64,000 bases of DNA from the NCBI GenBank assembly GCA_965250245.1, contig OZ252296.1, positions 4,960,001 through 5,024,000 of the forward strand, written 5' to 3'. Source of the stretch: JABDIP01 sp965250245. Lineage in GTDB: Bacteria; Pseudomonadota; Alphaproteobacteria; DSM-16000; Inquilinaceae. Positions 62,436-64,000 of this stretch are shown here, piece after piece; position 1 is the first letter of the stretch; the number at the start of each line of letters is the position of its first letter. Below the pieces are notes generated by a model. That model ran no database searches. It worked only from the letters and a program-made list of their open reading frames with translations, and was not told the DNA's origin. The position numbers and the translations under genes were made by a program.

Positions 62436-63614
62436 CTACTTCAGGGCGGGCACCAGCCGCTCCATCGCCCGCCGCAACAGATCATGCGAGCCGCCGAAGC
62501 AGATGCGCAAATAGCCTTCGCCGCCGGGGCCGAAGGCGCTGCCCGGGGCCAGGCCGACATTGGCGTCGTCGATCAGACGGATGGCCAGGGCCCGGCTGTC
62601 CGGCTCGCCATCGACGGAGAAGAAGACGTAGAAGGCGCCGGTCGGGCGGTGGAAGCGCACCCGCGGCAATTCGGCGAGCGCGTCGCAGACGATGTCGCGG
62701 CCGACCCGGCAGCTCTCGCGCAGCGCCGCCACGGTCTCGTCGCTGTTGATCGCCGCGATGGCGCCGAACTGCAGGAAGCTGGCGACGCCGGAGGTGTTGA
62801 ACTGGATCAGGTTCTCGAAGACCTGCCCCAACTGCTCCGACGCCACGATCCAGCCGATCCGCCAGCCGGTCATGTGCCAGTTCTTCGAGAAGGTGTTGAC
62901 CACCAGCAGCTTCTCGTCCGCCTCCATGATCTGGAGGAAGGACGGCGCGTGGTCGGCCTCGTAGGTCAGCCGGCCATAGACCTCGTCGGAGACGATCCAC
63001 AAATCGCGCTCGCGGGCGAAGTCGCGGATGCGGATCATGTCCTCGCGGCTGAGGGTCCAGCCGGTCGGGTTGCCCGGGGAGTTGATGAAGATCGCCTTGG
63101 TGCGCGGGCCGCAGGCCTCGAACAGCCGCTGCAGGTCGAGCGTCCAACCCGCGTCGGTCAGGGTCATGGCCACCGGCTTCGCAATGCCGCCGACCACCTG
63201 CACCGCCTCGAAGATGTTCGGCCAGACCGGCGAGACCATGGCCACTTCGTCGCCGGCATCGATGATCGCCTGCAGCGACACGAGGATCGCGCCCATGCCG
63301 CCGACGGTGACGAAGATGCGCTCGGCATCGACGGTCGTGCCGTAGGCCCGGTTCAGGTAATCGGCGATGCCCTGGCGCAGGGGCGGGATACCGCGCTGCC
63401 AGGTGTAGAAGGTCTCGCCGTCCAGCAACGCCTTGTGTGCCGCCTCGCCGATGAAGGGCGGCGTGGGCTGGTCGCCCTCGCCGATCCACAGCTGCAACAG
63501 GCCGGGCTTCTCGCGGCCATAATTGACGACCTCGACGATGCCGCTTTCCGGCAATCCTGAGATCGCCGGCCGCAGGCTCTGCATCAGATCCGGCGTCACA
63601 ACGCGGTTGTCCAT
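62436..63614 (-). CDS. Class I/II pyridoxal-phosphate aminotransferase
   Basis: 392 residues, the size of AspC-type fold-I enzymes. TVGGMGAILVSLQAIIDAGDEV holds the phosphate-binding loop, INSPGNPTGWTLS the Asn that contacts PLP, IVSDEVYGRLTY the Asp/Tyr pair, and NTFSKNWHMTGWRIGW the Schiff-base Lys. Arg in LRICFGG would bind the substrate carboxylate. The substrate is unknown. First gene of the operon with the GNAT and DHA2 genes. Confidence 0.95.
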   Translation of the reverse strand: MDNRVVTPDLMQSLRPAISGLPESGIVEVVNYGREKPGLLQLWIGEGDQPTPPFIGEAAHKALLDGETFYTWQRGIPPLRQGIADYLNRAYGTTVDAERIFVTVGGMGAILVSLQAIIDAGDEVAMVSPVWPNIFEAVQVVGGIAKPVAMTLTDAGWTLDLQRLFEACGPRTKAIFINSPGNPTGWTLSREDMIRIRDFARERDLWIVSDEVYGRLTYEADHAPSFLQIMEADEKLLVVNTFSKNWHMTGWRIGWIVASEQLGQVFENLIQFNTSGVASFLQFGAIAAINSDETVAALRESCRVGRDIVCDALAELPRVRFHRPTGAFYVFFSVDGEPDSRALAIRLIDDANVGLAPGSAFGPGGEGYLRICFGGSHDLLRRAMERLVPALK

Positions 63615-63708
63615 CGGTCGTTCTATCCCTGCCCGTGCCCGGCCGGCGAGAGTATCAGCCGGGCCGTCGGGCGGTAAGGGGCGAATTGTGTGGCGACAAA
63701 CGGTGCGG

Positions 63709-64000
63709 CTATCGGGCCAGGCGCCAGACGGCCAGGGCGCCGGCGGCCAGCGCCAGGGCGCCGTGGAGCTGCGGGCTTCGCGGCTTCAGGCCGTGGGCGA
63801 TGCGCACGAAATGCTCGCAGTTGAAGCTGAGCGCGTCGTAGCGGCGGCCGATCATGCGCCGGGCGCGATGGGCCACCTCCTCGCCCGGCATCTTGCTCAT
63901 CCGCTTGTGGATGCGGAAGGCGCGGCCGCCGGCGAAATCGGCCAGGGTCTCCTCGCGCACGCCGCGATGGGAATAGGAGTTGGAGATCACCGCCGGCATG
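63709..64000 (-). CDS. LRAT/NlpC-P60-like acyltransferase-fold protein, 3' part (cut by window edge)
   Basis: About 97 residues are visible; the N-terminus with the catalytic His lies outside the window. The block SFNCEHFVRIAHG is the Cys motif of lecithin retinol acyltransferase-like proteins (NCEHF), and AVISNSYSHRGVREETLADF fits the preceding strand region. A C-terminal hydrophobic helix (GALALAAGALAVWRLA) could anchor it. A Met codon at 63997-63999 need not be the true start. Confidence 0.8.
   Translation of the reverse strand, partial: MPAVISNSYSHRGVREETLADFAGGRAFRIHKRMSKMPGEEVAHRARRMIGRRYDALSFNCEHFVRIAHGLKPRSPQLHGALALAAGALAVWRLAR

Overview
The window is about 64 kb of high-GC chromosomal DNA (roughly two thirds G+C by eye) from what looks like an alphaproteobacterium, most likely of the Rhodospirillales type. 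The evidence is an ECF sigma factor next to a ChrR-type zinc anti-sigma factor, a complete ccmABCDEF-GHI cytochrome c maturation cluster, IalB, NnrU and DUF1127 proteins, an AnsA-type asparaginase, and several families of palindromic intergenic repeats. The taxonomic call is an inference; no rRNA gene is present.

Layout. 1-5.8 kb: 5' part of aconitase (cut by the window edge), an unknown protein, ArfB, dodecin, a small membrane protein, two tandem glutathione S-transferases and a ceramidase-family protein. 5.9-7.7 kb: an AT-richer insertion on the minus strand encoding a retron-type reverse transcriptase, an XRE regulator, a 62-residue single-span membrane protein and, upstream of them, a cluster of strong hairpins that is the candidate msr-msd RNA. 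7.7-17.2 kb: an alpha/beta hydrolase, then an operon joining an acyl-CoA synthetase to a LivFGHM-type ABC transporter with its binding protein, followed by DUF1330 and VOC proteins. 17.3-25.4 kb: a hypothetical protein, a CreD-like protein, a two-gene membrane system (a serine hydrolase and a partner sharing the same N-terminal membrane module), a PaaK-like ligase and a secreted cysteine-rich Sel1-repeat protein.

25.9-33.8 kb: the ccm cluster, nearly all of it translationally coupled, with an extra 77-residue gene between ccmF and ccmG. 34-38.5 kb: a polar amino acid ABC transporter, a GNAT acetyltransferase and a CBS protein. 38.5-43.9 kb: an MBL-fold protein, a possible Stv-like protein beside a tRNA-Ala(CGC), YggT, DUF167, NnrU, an MFS exporter and a LysR regulator. 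44-49.8 kb: argG, three related membrane proteins of unknown function, rlmN and ialB. 49.9-53 kb: rpoE-chrR with a recognisable autoregulatory promoter, RidA, an SRPBCC protein and a SpoU RNA methylase. 53-64 kb: asparaginase coupled to a methyltransferase, polysaccharide deacetylase, a BNR-repeat protein, a DUF1127/GcvA-type LysR divergent pair, adenylate cyclase, an aminotransferase-GNAT-DHA2 exporter operon, and the 3' part of an LRAT-like gene cut by the window edge.

The most interesting locus is the retron at 5981-7663. Its accessory set (XRE protein plus a tiny membrane protein) and the folded RNA overlapping the start region of the membrane protein suggest an anti-phage or toxin-antitoxin-like unit. 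The paired RLRGRNL-module membrane proteins at 19633-22315 come second.
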